Shown: positions 31,771 to 41,160, counted from the first letter of the stretch. The stretch is 64,000 bases of DNA from Williamsia sp. DF01-3 (GCF_023051145.1 NZ_JALKFS010000005.1:5163733-5227732), one strand, 5' to 3'. Notes: generated by a model from the sequence alone, not told the origin. A program made the numbers and translations.

Positions 31771-32985
31771 ATGGCTGTTGTTGATCTGGTTGATGAGGTC
31801 GTCGGGGTGGAGTTTCCGGATGATCCGGCCGGGGTGGTGGCGGTGGTGAAAGATCTGATCACTGTGCGTAATGCTGTGGAGGCGCGGTTGGCGGCCGGTG
31901 CGGTGATCATCGACCGCCTGGGTGTGGCCAAACGTCTGGGGTCGACCACGTTGAAGGTGTTGCAGGCCAACGGTGCCGCACCGGGCGCGGCGGCACGGTG
32001 GCTACGCATCGGCACCGGCCTGGAGGGGTTGGACCGTACAGTCGGATACTTTCGGGACGGATTCCTGTCCGCCGAGCACGTCGACGCAATAGTCCGGGGT
32101 GTCGGCCACGTTCGTGGCCGCGTGGTGGGTGTGATGAGTGACGACTTCCGGTGTGAGGTCGAGGGAAAACTTTTGGCTCATGCGTTCTCTGGTGCACCGC
32201 CCGCGGAGATCGGCCGGATCGCCCGGACGGTGGGTAATGAGGTCGCCGGAGAACAGGGTGGGGTGCCGGCCGCCGAAGACGCCTCGTTGAACACTGTGGA
32301 CTACGTGATCACTGACGATGGCCGATTGTCGGGCAGGTTTGATGTTGATGCGGTGACCGGGGAAAAGATGATGTCCGCGCTCGACGTGTGGTCCAGGCCC
32401 CGACCCGAACCCGACGGGAGCGCAGATACCCGCACACCGACGCAACGACGCGCTGATGCCCTGCACCAACTGCTTGATTGTGGCGGCGGTGGGCAGGGTT
32501 TCGTGTCGACACCGAGAACCGAAGTGATGGTGACTGTTCCCGCTGATCATCCCGACCGAGCGGTGTTGCGGTGGATGGGCCCGGTCACCGAAGCGACCGC
32601 AGCAGCAGCCGCGTGTGATGCGGCGATCACCTCGATCACCCTGGACGGGCAGCAGGTGCCGATCGATTTGAGTCCACCCAAGCGTTTGTTCACCGGACTT
32701 GTGCGGAAAGCGATATTGCTTCGCGATACCTGCTGCATCAAATGCGGGGCGCCGGCCACCTGGTCGGACTGTCATCACATCGTGCACTGGGCTGACGGCG
32801 GCCCCACCACCCTGAGCAACGGATGCCTACTGTGCCGCACCTGCCACCGGGCCGTGCACCACACCGACTGGGACATCACCATGGGCACCGACGGGCACCC
32901 TTGGCTGATCCCACCCGCCGACATCGACCCCACCCGACAACCACGACCGGCCTACAACCGCCGAACCCTCACCCTCGCAGCCTGA
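31771..32985 (+). CDS. DUF222/HNH endonuclease-like protein (13E12 repeat family)
   Basis: 404-residue protein of the family abundant in Mycobacteriales: N-terminal DUF222 helical domain (residues about 20-300) and a C-terminal HNH nuclease domain. The HNH part has zinc Cys pairs CIKCGAP and CRTCH and the catalytic His pair in SDCHHIVHWADGGPTTLSN. GGAGGG lies ahead of the ATG. Family members occur in many copies and some are invaded by mobile elements; their biological role is unclear. About 190 bases upstream hold nothing else. Confidence 0.85.
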   Translation: MAVVDLVDEVVGVEFPDDPAGVVAVVKDLITVRNAVEARLAAGAVIIDRLGVAKRLGSTTLKVLQANGAAPGAAARWLRIGTGLEGLDRTVGYFRDGFLSAEHVDAIVRGVGHVRGRVVGVMSDDFRCEVEGKLLAHAFSGAPPAEIGRIARTVGNEVAGEQGGVPAAEDASLNTVDYVITDDGRLSGRFDVDAVTGEKMMSALDVWSRPRPEPDGSADTRTPTQRRADALHQLLDCGGGGQGFVSTPRTEVMVTVPADHPDRAVLRWMGPVTEATAAAAACDAAITSITLDGQQVPIDLSPPKRLFTGLVRKAILLRDTCCIKCGAPATWSDCHHIVHWADGGPTTLSNGCLLCRTCHRAVHHTDWDITMGTDGHPWLIPPADIDPTRQPRPAYNRRTLTLAA

Positions 32986-33149
32986 CTCACGGTCCACTGC
33001 AGCGTGCACCTTCGTTCACCTGCAACACGAATGACGACTTACAGACCGCTCCACCTGGCCTCACTCGGCACAGCCGAGAACGCGCAGGCACATTGACAAC
33101 TCCATAGTGTGAGGGGCTACGCCCTCAGGAACGTAGGGAGCTCGCGGTG

Positions 33150-33995
33150 TCACTCGCTTCTGTCGCGCAGTTCGTCGGTGACCCAGCCGACGTAGCGGTC
33201 GGCCGAAAATTGAACAATCGCAGGACCGTTCGACTCGATCACCTGTCCGTCGAATCCTCCGTAGATCCGGTCGAACGGCAACGCCATAACCGTCGCCTCG
33301 ATTTTCCGGACCAGGCGCGGGGGCAGCGGGATCAGATTTGGGTAGCTGCGCATGAACGAGACGCTGCGTCTGTCCGCGCCGACCATGAGGGTGTCACCGA
33401 CGAAGATCGCTCCACTGCCGTTGCCGCCATCCGGCCACAGCAGCACAGAGCTGCCAGGGAAGTGACCGCCGCATTGCACCAGTTCGATGCCGCCGAACAC
33501 GGGTTGACGTTGGGTCCAGAACCGTATGACGTCGTCGGAGCGGGTCAATGAGGTCGCGTCGGCCTGGTTGAAATAGACAGGCACCGAATCGAACTCGTGG
33601 CTCAGTGAGACACTGGCTCCCACGAGGTGAGGGTGACTGGACGCGATCGCCGAAATGCCTCCGTGGGACCTGATGAGCCGGACCAACGACTCATCGATGT
33701 ACCCAGGCGGTTCCCACAGCAGGTTTCCAGCCGGTGTTCGGATCAGGAAGGTTCGTTGCCCGATACCCACTTGCGGATCCAGAGTGATGGCAAGCAGATC
33801 GGGCTCCACCTCGCTGCAGTCGATGGTTCGCTCGTCGAGTTCGGCCGGCCGAGCCCACTGCTGACCGCCCGGCGGGACAAACTCACGTTCATCAGTACAG
33901 ATCAGGCACTCCGCAGGCGGATCGTCAGCGGGCGCATACTCGTTGGCGCAGTTGACACAGAACCAGGGGTCTCCGGATGTGGTGCGCGCGGACAA
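33150..33995 (-). CDS. Metallo-beta-lactamase-fold protein with N-terminal rubredoxin-like zinc ribbon
   Basis: 281 residues starting, as best I can see, at TTG 33995 two bases after the stop of the crotonase and after GGAG. The first 40 residues hold two CxxC pairs (FCVNC and CLIC), a rubredoxin-like or zinc-ribbon module. The beta-lactamase fold follows but its metal box is degenerate: ASSHPHLVGA instead of HxHxDH; later GGHFPGS and FVGDTLMV keep His and Asp. Tight coupling to the crotonase suggests a shared pathway. Function could be thioester hydrolysis; this is inference. Confidence 0.65.
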   Translation of the reverse strand: MSARTTSGDPWFCVNCANEYAPADDPPAECLICTDEREFVPPGGQQWARPAELDERTIDCSEVEPDLLAITLDPQVGIGQRTFLIRTPAGNLLWEPPGYIDESLVRLIRSHGGISAIASSHPHLVGASVSLSHEFDSVPVYFNQADATSLTRSDDVIRFWTQRQPVFGGIELVQCGGHFPGSSVLLWPDGGNGSGAIFVGDTLMVGADRRSVSFMRSYPNLIPLPPRLVRKIEATVMALPFDRIYGGFDGQVIESNGPAIVQFSADRYVGWVTDELRDRSE

Positions 33996-33996
33996 A

Positions 33997-35025
33997 TCAG
34001 GAATCTCCGGGCTTGTCGAACTGGGCGCGCTTGTAGTCGCCGAACGGTTCGTCGCGCTCGCGTACCGCCTCGCGGAATCCGACTGTTGCCGAACGCATCT
34101 GGAATGCGTAGCCCTCGCGAGTGTGTCGCGAGATGCCGTCGAAGACAGTGCTGACCATCGTCGAATTGGCAACACCCTGCGAGAGCAGCGAACTGTTCAT
34201 CGCCAACTTGGCCATGATGAGCTGGTTGATCGGCATCCGCGAGATCCGTTCCAGCAGGTCCTCCGTGCGCTCGTCAAGGCGGTCCGCCTCCGGCGCCTCG
34301 ATGGCCAGTCCCCACTCCGCGGCCTGTTTTCCGCTGAGGCAGTCACCGGTGAACAAAAGCCGTTTGGCCCGTTGGTCTCCGAGGCGGTGCGCCCACATGC
34401 CCGCCGCGGGAATTCCCCAGACTCGGGTCGGCGGGTAGCCGATCTTGGTGTCGTCGGCGCAGATGATCTGGTCGGCGTACAGCGCTATGTCGGTTCCGCC
34501 GGCAACCGCAAATCCATGGAGTTTTGCCACCGTCGGTTTGTTGGCGTGCAGGAGACTGGCGAAACCCCGGTTGAATCGACTCATCATTGCGTAGTCGACC
34601 ATCGGGTCCCATGTGCCATGAGGATTGTGGTTGCGCGCCTGCACAATCGGGTCAAGTACGGTACCTGCAGCCGCGTCCGGACCGTCTGACGGATTCCCGC
34701 CGTTCTCCGCGAAGATCGACAGGTCGTAACCACCACAGAAACCCTTGCCACGTCCGGACACCACCATCACGTGCACTCGTGGGTCGAGATCCGCGCGCTC
34801 GACGGCAGCCGCCAATTCCACCGGAGTGTCGGCCGTGATGGCGTTACCCCGCTCGGGCCGGTTGAAGGTGATCCGCGCGATCCGGTCGGTGACCTCGTAG
34901 GTGAGGGTTCGATACTCGGCGTCCGGTTCGGCCCGTTCCCGTCCGGCGAACAGGGAATCCGCGCCCTCTGCAAGGCCTTCACGCCACGCGGCCGGCCGAA
35001 TCCCGGAGTGGTCATCATCAGCCAT
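33997..35025 (-). CDS. Enoyl-CoA hydratase/isomerase (crotonase) family protein
   Basis: 342-residue crotonase: VSGRGKGFCGGYDLS (first oxyanion-hole segment) and KLHGFAVAGGTDIALYAD (second), with an N-terminal extension of about 40 residues. An insertion of about 50 residues follows the first segment, longer than in simple hydratases. The product is probably an acyl-CoA hydratase or hydrolase; catalytic acids cannot be fixed by eye. It precedes the beta-lactamase-fold gene by one base. Confidence 0.8.
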   Translation of the reverse strand: MADDDHSGIRPAAWREGLAEGADSLFAGRERAEPDAEYRTLTYEVTDRIARITFNRPERGNAITADTPVELAAAVERADLDPRVHVMVVSGRGKGFCGGYDLSIFAENGGNPSDGPDAAAGTVLDPIVQARNHNPHGTWDPMVDYAMMSRFNRGFASLLHANKPTVAKLHGFAVAGGTDIALYADQIICADDTKIGYPPTRVWGIPAAGMWAHRLGDQRAKRLLFTGDCLSGKQAAEWGLAIEAPEADRLDERTEDLLERISRMPINQLIMAKLAMNSSLLSQGVANSTMVSTVFDGISRHTREGYAFQMRSATVGFREAVRERDEPFGDYKRAQFDKPGDS

Positions 35026-35191
35026 CAGCCTTCGCCTCCCTCATGCGCACAGCCCACGTGCGTGGGACCACGGCCAGTATGGGCGATGCCAACTCACTGA
35101 CGGCGCTCTTTTGCACACGGCGGCGCGGTGGCCGGTCGGCCACAGACGCTTCGAAACCATGAACTAGGCCTTGTCTGATGCGTCAGCAGTT

Positions 35192-35203
35192 GCTAACGTT
35201 AGC
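35192..35203. promoter_or_regulatory. Palindromic operator of the VOC-ArsR operon
   Basis: GCTAACGTTAGC is a perfect 12-bp palindrome 33 bases before the ATG at 35237. Its size suits the short inverted repeats bound by ArsR-type repressors, and an ArsR gene is second in the operon. Confidence 0.6.
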
Positions 35204-35236
35204 CAAAGACGACAAACGGACATACAAGGAGTCACC

Positions 35237-35593
35237 ATGGGAGCACCGGTCGCGTTCTTCGAGATCACATCGCACGACCCCACCCGCCTCGCCGCGTTCT
35301 ACCGCGAACTGTTCGACTGGACCATCGACGAGAGCCAGGGTCCCGGATACTCACTGGTCGACACCGGCGCAGGCGAAGAGGCGGTCGGCGGCGGCATTGG
35401 CGCCGTCACCGACCAGGCCGAGCCAGGCGGCGTGAGCGTGTACATGCGGGTCGACGACCTGCAGGCATCGCTCGACCGGGCCGAAGCCCTCGGCGGCAAA
35501 GCCCTCGTACCTCCCACCGACCTACCGGACGGGTACGGCCGCTTCGCGATGTTCGCCGACCCCGACGGCAACACCATCGGGCTCTGGACATGA
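35237..35593 (+). CDS. VOC-family protein (glyoxalase-like)
   Basis: 118-residue vicinal-oxygen-chelate protein: PVAFFEITSHDPTRLAAFYR at the start and FAMFADPDGNTIGLW at the end. ATG 35237 follows AAGGAG. It is first gene of a four-gene operon with ArsR, SRPBCC and YciI proteins and overlaps the ArsR ATG by four bases. Such operons often encode detoxification or ligand-turnover proteins; the ligand is unknown. Confidence 0.82.
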   Translation: MGAPVAFFEITSHDPTRLAAFYRELFDWTIDESQGPGYSLVDTGAGEEAVGGGIGAVTDQAEPGGVSVYMRVDDLQASLDRAEALGGKALVPPTDLPDGYGRFAMFADPDGNTIGLWT

Positions 35594-35943
35594 CCGCAGA
35601 ACAGCCCGGCGTCGACGAAGCCCTTCGTGCGATGGCCGAGCCCCGCCGGCGCGCCATCCTGGAACTCGTTTCCGGTGAAGAGCTCGCGGCCGGCGAGATC
35701 GCGGCGCGCTTCGAGGTCAGCCGTACCGCGATCTCTCAGCACCTCACGGTGCTGAAGGACGCGGGACTGCTCACCGAGCGGCGTGAAGGAACCCGGCGCA
35801 TGTACCGCACCCGTCCCGAAGGCATCGACCAACTCCGAGACATGCTCGACGGCATGTGGGCGTCATCTCTCGACGTCGCGCGGCAACTGGTGGAGGCCGA
35901 GCGCGGACTGACCGATGGCGACGAGGTGAACCGTGCCGGCTGA
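35590..35943 (+). CDS. ArsR-family regulator
   Basis: 117-residue winged-HTH regulator: MAEPRRRAILELVSGEELAA, recognition helix FEVSRTAISQHLTVLKDAGL, wing ERREGTRRMYR. It lacks the Cys-rich metal sites of classical ArsR, so an organic ligand is more likely than a metal. It is embedded between VOC and SRPBCC genes with overlaps on both sides, and is likely autoregulator of the operon. Confidence 0.85.
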   Translation: MTAEQPGVDEALRAMAEPRRRAILELVSGEELAAGEIAARFEVSRTAISQHLTVLKDAGLLTERREGTRRMYRTRPEGIDQLRDMLDGMWASSLDVARQLVEAERGLTDGDEVNRAG

Positions 35944-36466
35944 ACGCGAGACCAACCAGTCCACCCGGCCGGGCAGCGATTCGGCGCTCCCCCTGCGGCG
36001 TCCCCCGATCCGCCAATCGACCACCGTGCGCAGCGATCTCGACCACGTCTTCACCACTTTCGTCCGAACCATCGGGGTGTGGTGGCCCCTGCAGCCCATG
36101 TCGATCGGCGGCGACCGCGCCCGCAGCGTCACCATCGAGGAGCACACCGGCGGTCGCGTCTACGAGACTTGGGACGACGGCACCACCGCCGACTGGGGTC
36201 AGCTCGAAGTGTGGGAACCGCCGAGCCGGTTTGTCATGACGTGGCTCAACACCCCCGAGCCCACCGAAGTCGAGCTGGCGTTCAGTGCCCTCGGCCCTGC
36301 ACTCATCAGGGTCTCAGTGGAACACCGCGGCTGGGAACGGCTCAGCGAGGAGCAACTCCGCGAAGACTGCGCTGCGCCAGGCGGTTACAGCTCGGGCGCA
36401 TACTCCGGTGGCTGGGCCACCGCCCTTGCGGCCTCGGTCGCCGTCATCGAATCATCACTCACCTGA
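35933..36466 (+). CDS. SRPBCC (AHSA1-like) protein
   Basis: 177-residue START-like domain protein: VRSDLDHVFTTFVRTIGVWW near the N-terminus and a C-terminal helix around GGYSSGAYSGGWATALAASV. These proteins often accompany ArsR regulators of this type and may bind the inducing ligand. GTG start at 35933 overlaps the ArsR gene by 11 bases. Confidence 0.82.
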   Translation: MPAERETNQSTRPGSDSALPLRRPPIRQSTTVRSDLDHVFTTFVRTIGVWWPLQPMSIGGDRARSVTIEEHTGGRVYETWDDGTTADWGQLEVWEPPSRFVMTWLNTPEPTEVELAFSALGPALIRVSVEHRGWERLSEEQLREDCAAPGGYSSGAYSGGWATALAASVAVIESSLT

Positions 36467-36485
36467 AACCGGGAGGGGCATCCTC

Positions 36486-36797
36486 ATGACCCACTTCGTG
36501 TACAAACTCATTCCACCTCGACCTGGTTTCGGCCCCGGCGACATGTCCGACGACGAGGTCGCCATCATGAGCCGGCACGGCGCCTACTGGTCGGAGCTGA
36601 TGTCCGACGGCACCGCGGTCATCTTCGGGCCCGTCGTCGACCCGGCAGGCAACTGGGGTCTGGGGGTGGTGCGCGCCGACTCCGAGGCCGAGGTGCGGGC
36701 GATCAGCGCCGCCGATCCCGCGATCACCTCAGGTCTTGCGCGCGTCGAGATACTGCCGATGCCCGTCGGTATCGGCCGCGATGACACGGCGGGCTGA
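36486..36797 (+). CDS. YciI-family protein
   Basis: 103-residue ferredoxin-like protein: FVYKLIPPRPGF at the start, HGAYWSELMSDGTAVIFGPV in the centre, with a His in the position of the YciI active site, and VRAISAADPAITSGLARVEI near the end. It is last gene of the VOC-ArsR-SRPBCC operon; GGGAGG precedes its start. Function unknown. Confidence 0.8.
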   Translation: MTHFVYKLIPPRPGFGPGDMSDDEVAIMSRHGAYWSELMSDGTAVIFGPVVDPAGNWGLGVVRADSEAEVRAISAADPAITSGLARVEILPMPVGIGRDDTAG

Positions 36798-36809
36798 CCG
36801 GCGCCTGGA

Positions 36810-37919
36810 TCACACCGTCAGGACCGGCTTCACAACGGAACCCGACCTCGCTGCCTGCCACGCGCTGTCAAAGTCACTGAAAGCGTAAGGCGTGATCAGC
36901 TTTTCGAGCGGTAGGTCTCCGCGTGAGTACAGATCGACCAGTTCGGGGATGAAGGTCTGCGGCACGCTGTCGCCCTCGACGATGCCCCGGATCGACAGCC
37001 CTCTTCCCATCACGAGTCCGACGGGGAGCTCAGCCGTCGGAGCACCCAGGCCGACGATGCCCAACTGGCCTCGCGTACGCAGCGCCGCCACGGCGTCGGC
37101 GAGGACGGCGGGGATGGCGGTGGTGTCGAGGGCGTGGCCGACGCCGCCGGCGGAGTGTTCCACCAGCGCCTCCACCACGGCGGATTCGGTGGGGTCGATG
37201 ACATGTGTGGCACCTAGATCCATTGCCAGTGAACGTCTCTCGGCAATCGGATCCACTGCGATGATCGTGCGGCAACCGGCAATCCTTGCCCCCATCACCG
37301 CAGACAGACCGACGGCACCTGCCCCGAACACCGCGATCGAGTCGCCGATGCCCGGTCGCAGGGCATTGAGCACCGCACCGACTCCGGTTTGCACACTGCA
37401 TCCCAGCGGAGCTGCTGTGGCGGCATCGATCTGCTCGCCGATCGGGACCGTGTTCCGTTGTGTCGCGATCGCATACGTCGAGAAGCTCGATTGGCCGAAG
37501 AAGCCACCGACAACTGGGCCATTGGATCCACCCGAGGCCCCCGACCAGCTCAAGGCGCCGGACCCGTCCGCACGGTCACCACGCATGTTCAAGGTGGTCG
37601 ATCGGTCGCAGTAAGCAGGACGACCGGCCGCACATTGTGGACAGACTCCACAACTGTTGAACGTCAACACAACCCGCTGCCCGACTGGGACTGCGGCACC
37701 CGGCCCCACCGCTTCGACCACGCCGCAACCTTCGTGCCCGAACACGATCGGCATCCGCTTCGCCGGCCATCGGGCAGCCAGGGATATGTCGGTATGGCAG
37801 ATGCCGACAGCACCGATCTTGATCAGCACCTCGTCGCCAACCGGCTCACGGACCTCGATGTCGGCGAGCACCGGGGCACCGCCTGCCTCAGTGAGTACCG
37901 CAGCTCGACTCGCGACCAT
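36810..37919 (-). CDS. Zinc-dependent alcohol dehydrogenase (aryl-alcohol/class III type)
   Basis: 369-residue MDR enzyme: catalytic zinc ligands in GAVGICHTDIS and GHEGCGVVE, structural zinc in CGVCPQCAAGRPAYC, NAD site AVFGAGAVGLSAVMGARIAG. The sequence around TLNMRGDRADGSGAL resembles benzyl/aryl-alcohol dehydrogenases. ATG 37919 gives the usual length; an upstream frame adds 22 unlikely residues. It is convergent to the YciI operon, 12 bases apart. Confidence 0.85.
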   Translation of the reverse strand: MVASRAAVLTEAGGAPVLADIEVREPVGDEVLIKIGAVGICHTDISLAARWPAKRMPIVFGHEGCGVVEAVGPGAAVPVGQRVVLTFNSCGVCPQCAAGRPAYCDRSTTLNMRGDRADGSGALSWSGASGGSNGPVVGGFFGQSSFSTYAIATQRNTVPIGEQIDAATAAPLGCSVQTGVGAVLNALRPGIGDSIAVFGAGAVGLSAVMGARIAGCRTIIAVDPIAERRSLAMDLGATHVIDPTESAVVEALVEHSAGGVGHALDTTAIPAVLADAVAALRTRGQLGIVGLGAPTAELPVGLVMGRGLSIRGIVEGDSVPQTFIPELVDLYSRGDLPLEKLITPYAFSDFDSAWQAARSGSVVKPVLTV

Positions 37920-38018
37920 GTCCGCCCTCCACTCAACCGATGAAACCTGATGGCACAACACCCCACCGGAACCGCCATCTGACACTGACTGTAGTCACTT
38001 CCATCTGCGACCACCCGA

Positions 38019-39818
38019 TCATTCGCGGGTGTCGTGGTGGCCGAACTCCTCTGGCACGCCACCCCTCGATGCGGCGGGATCGTCGATGCCCGATTCGGCG
38101 GAACCGGACTCGGCCACGCGTGCGTTGTCGGACTCGTCCTGATCGAGCGCGTCAAGCGCGGCCCGCAGCGCATCGCTTGTGGCACCCGCCGCCAATGCAA
38201 AGGGTTCGAGAACTACATCGGCACCGGCCGACCGCAATTGTTCGGCGTCGTGGCGGGTGTGCGCGGTGACCACCGTACGGCCGGCGTATTTCGCCTGCCG
38301 AAGGTTGTGCAGCAGAGTCCTACTCGTGTCGATCACCGGGATGGTGCTGATGACGTACCGCGTCTGCGCGAGCGGCAATGACTCGAGGAAGTGGACGTCC
38401 TCGGCACTGCCGAAGACTGCCGGCTGTCCGCGGTTGTTGTGGTGCGCGACGCGCTGGGGATCGAAGTCGACCACCAGCACCTTGTGTCCCGACTCGCTCA
38501 GGTGCTCGGCGACGTGGGTACCGAACCGGCCCAGTCCGTAGACGATCGTGTCGATTTCGGGCGTGATGTCGGCCGCCTCGGGACGCAGCTTCTCGGTCCG
38601 TTCGAACACAGCAACCCAGCGCTCCAGACGGTCGAAGATCGCACTCCAGTACAGGATCAGGTAAGTGGAACAGCCGATGGTGATGAGTCCGACGACCGTA
38701 ATGAGACTGACTGTGGCGCCATCGATGTGGCCGAGACCGAACCCCAGAGCAGCGAGTATCAGCGAGAACTCGGAGATCTGCGCGAGGGTGGCACCGGTGG
38801 CGAATCCCACGCGCACCGGGTAACGCATCACCGCCATGATCAACATGACGATGATCGGCTTGCCGATCAGGACGAATGCCGAGAACACCAGCGCTTCGAC
38901 CACTTGCCCACCGGCATCGCCGAACTCGAGTCGTGCTCCGAGATCGAGAAAGAAGAACAGCAGCAGGAAGTCCCGCAGGCTCACCAGCCGTGCACCCATC
39001 GCATCGCGATACGGCGTTGCCGCCAGCGAGATGCCGGCGATGAAGGCACCGACCTCGGAACTGAAACCGAGCCACTCGGTCAGCGCTGCGACACCCACGG
39101 CGTAGGCAACTCCGAACAGCACCAGCAGTTCTTGGGATCGCGCGATGTGACCGAGTAACCACGGCAACACGTACCGCATCATCAGGCCGACGCCCACCAG
39201 CAGGGCAATCCCCTTCGCCACGACCAGCACCACGCTCAGCGCGATGTTGGTGTCGCCGCTCCCGTGACCGACGGCGGTGAGCACGATCATCACCAACACC
39301 ACGACGATGTCCTGCACGATCAGAACACCGAGAGCGATCCGGCCGTGGAGCTGCTCGATCTCGTGTTTGTCCGAGAGCAGCTTCACCACGATGATCGTGG
39401 ACGAGAACGTCAGCGCCACAGCCACATACAGCGCGGCGGTGGCGTCCATCCCGAACGCGACAGCACCGCCGTATCCGATGAGCGCGGTCAAGGTCACCTG
39501 GCCCAACCCGGTGATCAGCGCAATCGGCCCGGTGTTGCGGATCAGGTGCAGGTCGAGCCGCAAGCCGACCAGGAACAGCAGGACCGCGATGCCCAGCCGA
39601 GCCAGCAGCTCGATGGTTCCATCGGCGACAACCCATCCCGTGCCGACCGGGCCGACGAGCACGCCGACGCCGATGAAGGCCACGATCATCGGCTGGCGCA
39701 AGCGGGTGGCGACAAGCCCCACGATCGCGGCCATGAGCAACACCAGCGCGATCATCGAGAAGGGCTCGAGGCCGCTGTCGGCACCGAGATCAGCAGAGGT
39801 CGCCACCAGGCTACTCAC
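38019..39818 (-). CDS. CPA2-type cation:proton antiporter with TrkA-N domain
   Basis: 599-residue membrane protein with about 12-13 helices over the first 390 residues and a cytosolic Rossmann TrkA-N domain after residue about 420 (YGLGRFGTHVAEHLSESGHK). It is of the KefB/KefC-like monovalent cation:proton antiporter-2 family. An acidic/Asp-containing helix motif is consistent with ion exchange. Gene is alone between an alcohol dehydrogenase and a DUF4334 gene. Ion specificity (K+ or Na+) is unknown. Confidence 0.83.
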   Translation of the reverse strand: MSSLVATSADLGADSGLEPFSMIALVLLMAAIVGLVATRLRQPMIVAFIGVGVLVGPVGTGWVVADGTIELLARLGIAVLLFLVGLRLDLHLIRNTGPIALITGLGQVTLTALIGYGGAVAFGMDATAALYVAVALTFSSTIIVVKLLSDKHEIEQLHGRIALGVLIVQDIVVVLVMIVLTAVGHGSGDTNIALSVVLVVAKGIALLVGVGLMMRYVLPWLLGHIARSQELLVLFGVAYAVGVAALTEWLGFSSEVGAFIAGISLAATPYRDAMGARLVSLRDFLLLFFFLDLGARLEFGDAGGQVVEALVFSAFVLIGKPIIVMLIMAVMRYPVRVGFATGATLAQISEFSLILAALGFGLGHIDGATVSLITVVGLITIGCSTYLILYWSAIFDRLERWVAVFERTEKLRPEAADITPEIDTIVYGLGRFGTHVAEHLSESGHKVLVVDFDPQRVAHHNNRGQPAVFGSAEDVHFLESLPLAQTRYVISTIPVIDTSRTLLHNLRQAKYAGRTVVTAHTRHDAEQLRSAGADVVLEPFALAAGATSDALRAALDALDQDESDNARVAESGSAESGIDDPAASRGGVPEEFGHHDTRE

Positions 39819-39993
39819 CAGCGCGCCGCCCGTACGCCAGGCGCCCGCGCGTGGCCGTCACGTGCGTTGACGCAAACTGGCACGGTGCGGGGCATATCGG
39901 AATTGTCGCTGTCGGCGCGAGGTCCCACAAGGCCACAGCCCACGTGTCGGATCCTTCGGGCCGGCTCAGCTCTTCCGGTTGATTACCCAGCCG

Positions 39994-40491
39994 TCATTCG
40001 CGCTCGAGGTAGAAGTAGAAGTGGCGGTCACGGACCAGTGACGTCTTGCCGTTCATGATGCCCATGACGTGGGTCTCGTCGACCTTCTTGAAGTGGTCGA
40101 TGACGGGCTGGCCGTCGTAGACCATCGACGCGGTGGTCTCACCGCGGAACTGCACATCCCACAGGCTGGCCTCACCCTTGCCGAGTTCCTGATTCGAGTA
40201 CAGGTTGCCGTCGTCGTCGCGGCACACCAGCGGTTTGACGTCGTAGATCGAGTTGAATGTCTTGCCGTGCCATCGCGCGAGCTCGAGCTGACCGTCCATC
40301 TTGTGTCCGCTGGGAAGCTCGCCCCCGGACCAGGCACCGATCATGAAGTCGCGCCCGATCGGTTCCAACGCGGCCCACAGTTCGTCCAGATGGGCGGGTT
40401 CGCTCACCGCCTGGCTTTCCTTGAGCTCGAAGAACGTGGCCACAGCCTTGTCGTTGTCCATCCAGACCTCACTGCTCGGGGGATTCTGCAC
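39994..40491 (-). CDS. GXWXG/DUF4334-domain protein
   Basis: About 165 residues from GTG 40491, or 155 from ATG 40461 (MDNDKAV), which fits the family better. The motif IGAWSGGELPSGHKMDGQL is the GXWXG domain, and SMVYDGQPVIDHFKKVDETH plus GIMNGKTSL with the C-terminal FYFYLERE is DUF4334. Function is not known; related proteins are lipocalin-like. The 175 bases upstream of it toward the antiporter hold no gene. Confidence 0.78.
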   Translation of the reverse strand: MQNPPSSEVWMDNDKAVATFFELKESQAVSEPAHLDELWAALEPIGRDFMIGAWSGGELPSGHKMDGQLELARWHGKTFNSIYDVKPLVCRDDDGNLYSNQELGKGEASLWDVQFRGETTASMVYDGQPVIDHFKKVDETHVMGIMNGKTSLVRDRHFYFYLERE

Positions 40492-40542
40492 ACAAGAGTA
40501 GTCAGAAAGGGTCGGCCGACCAACCCGCTCGGTGGATCTGCT

Positions 40543-41160
40543 TCACAGAGCGCTCACGATGAGACCCACCGCGAGTGACCCCATGACGACGGCCACCAGC
40601 ACGTCGAGCAGTCGCCACGCCCGGGGTTTGGCGAACAGTGGCGCCAGCTTTCCCGAGCCGAACCCCAGCGCGGTGAACCACAGGAGAGACGCCGCGCAGG
40701 CACCGGCGGCGAACACCCATTTCGATTGCGGGCCATGCGTGTTGGCGATTGCGCCGAGGGTGATCACCGTATCGAGGTAGACATGGGGATTGAGCCAGGT
40801 CAGCGCGACCGCTGTGCCGACGGCCGCCCATCGGCTCGTCACGGCAACCGCGTTGCCTGCGTCGATCGCCGCCGGCCGCATCGCCCGGCGGGCGGCCAGT
40901 GCCGCCAGCACCAGGAGGTAGCCGGCACCGGCGAAGGTGGCCAGGTCGACCACCTCCGGGTGCGCGGTGACCACTGCGCCCAGACCGATGACGCCGGCGA
41001 GGATGAGGACGATGTCGGACGCGGTGCACACGGCGACGACCGGCAGGACGTGCTCGCGACGAATACCTTGCCGCAGGACGAACACGTTCTGTGCACCGAT
41101 GGCGATGATCAGACCCGCCCCGGTCAGGAGGCCGGCAACCGCCGGGAAGAAGTAGGACAC
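40543..41160 (-). CDS. LysE/ArgO-family amino acid exporter
   Basis: 205-residue membrane protein with six predicted helices: AGLLTGAGLIIAIGAQNVFV with the IGAQN signature and ALTWLNPHVYLDTVITLGAI, diagnostic of LysE/ArgO. It exports basic amino acids (Lys, Arg). It starts with GTG at 41160 and is divergent from the ArgP/LysG regulator 70 bases away, the classic arrangement in which the regulator activates the exporter when lysine or arginine is high. Confidence 0.9.
   Translation of the reverse strand: MSYFFPAVAGLLTGAGLIIAIGAQNVFVLRQGIRREHVLPVVAVCTASDIVLILAGVIGLGAVVTAHPEVVDLATFAGAGYLLVLAALAARRAMRPAAIDAGNAVAVTSRWAAVGTAVALTWLNPHVYLDTVITLGAIANTHGPQSKWVFAAGACAASLLWFTALGFGSGKLAPLFAKPRAWRLLDVLVAVVMGSLAVGLIVSAL

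Noticed and set aside
38320-39636. 438-codon minus-strand frame inside the antiporter gene
   Set aside because: It is the alternative frame of the CPA2 antiporter with Arg/His/Gly-rich shadow composition.
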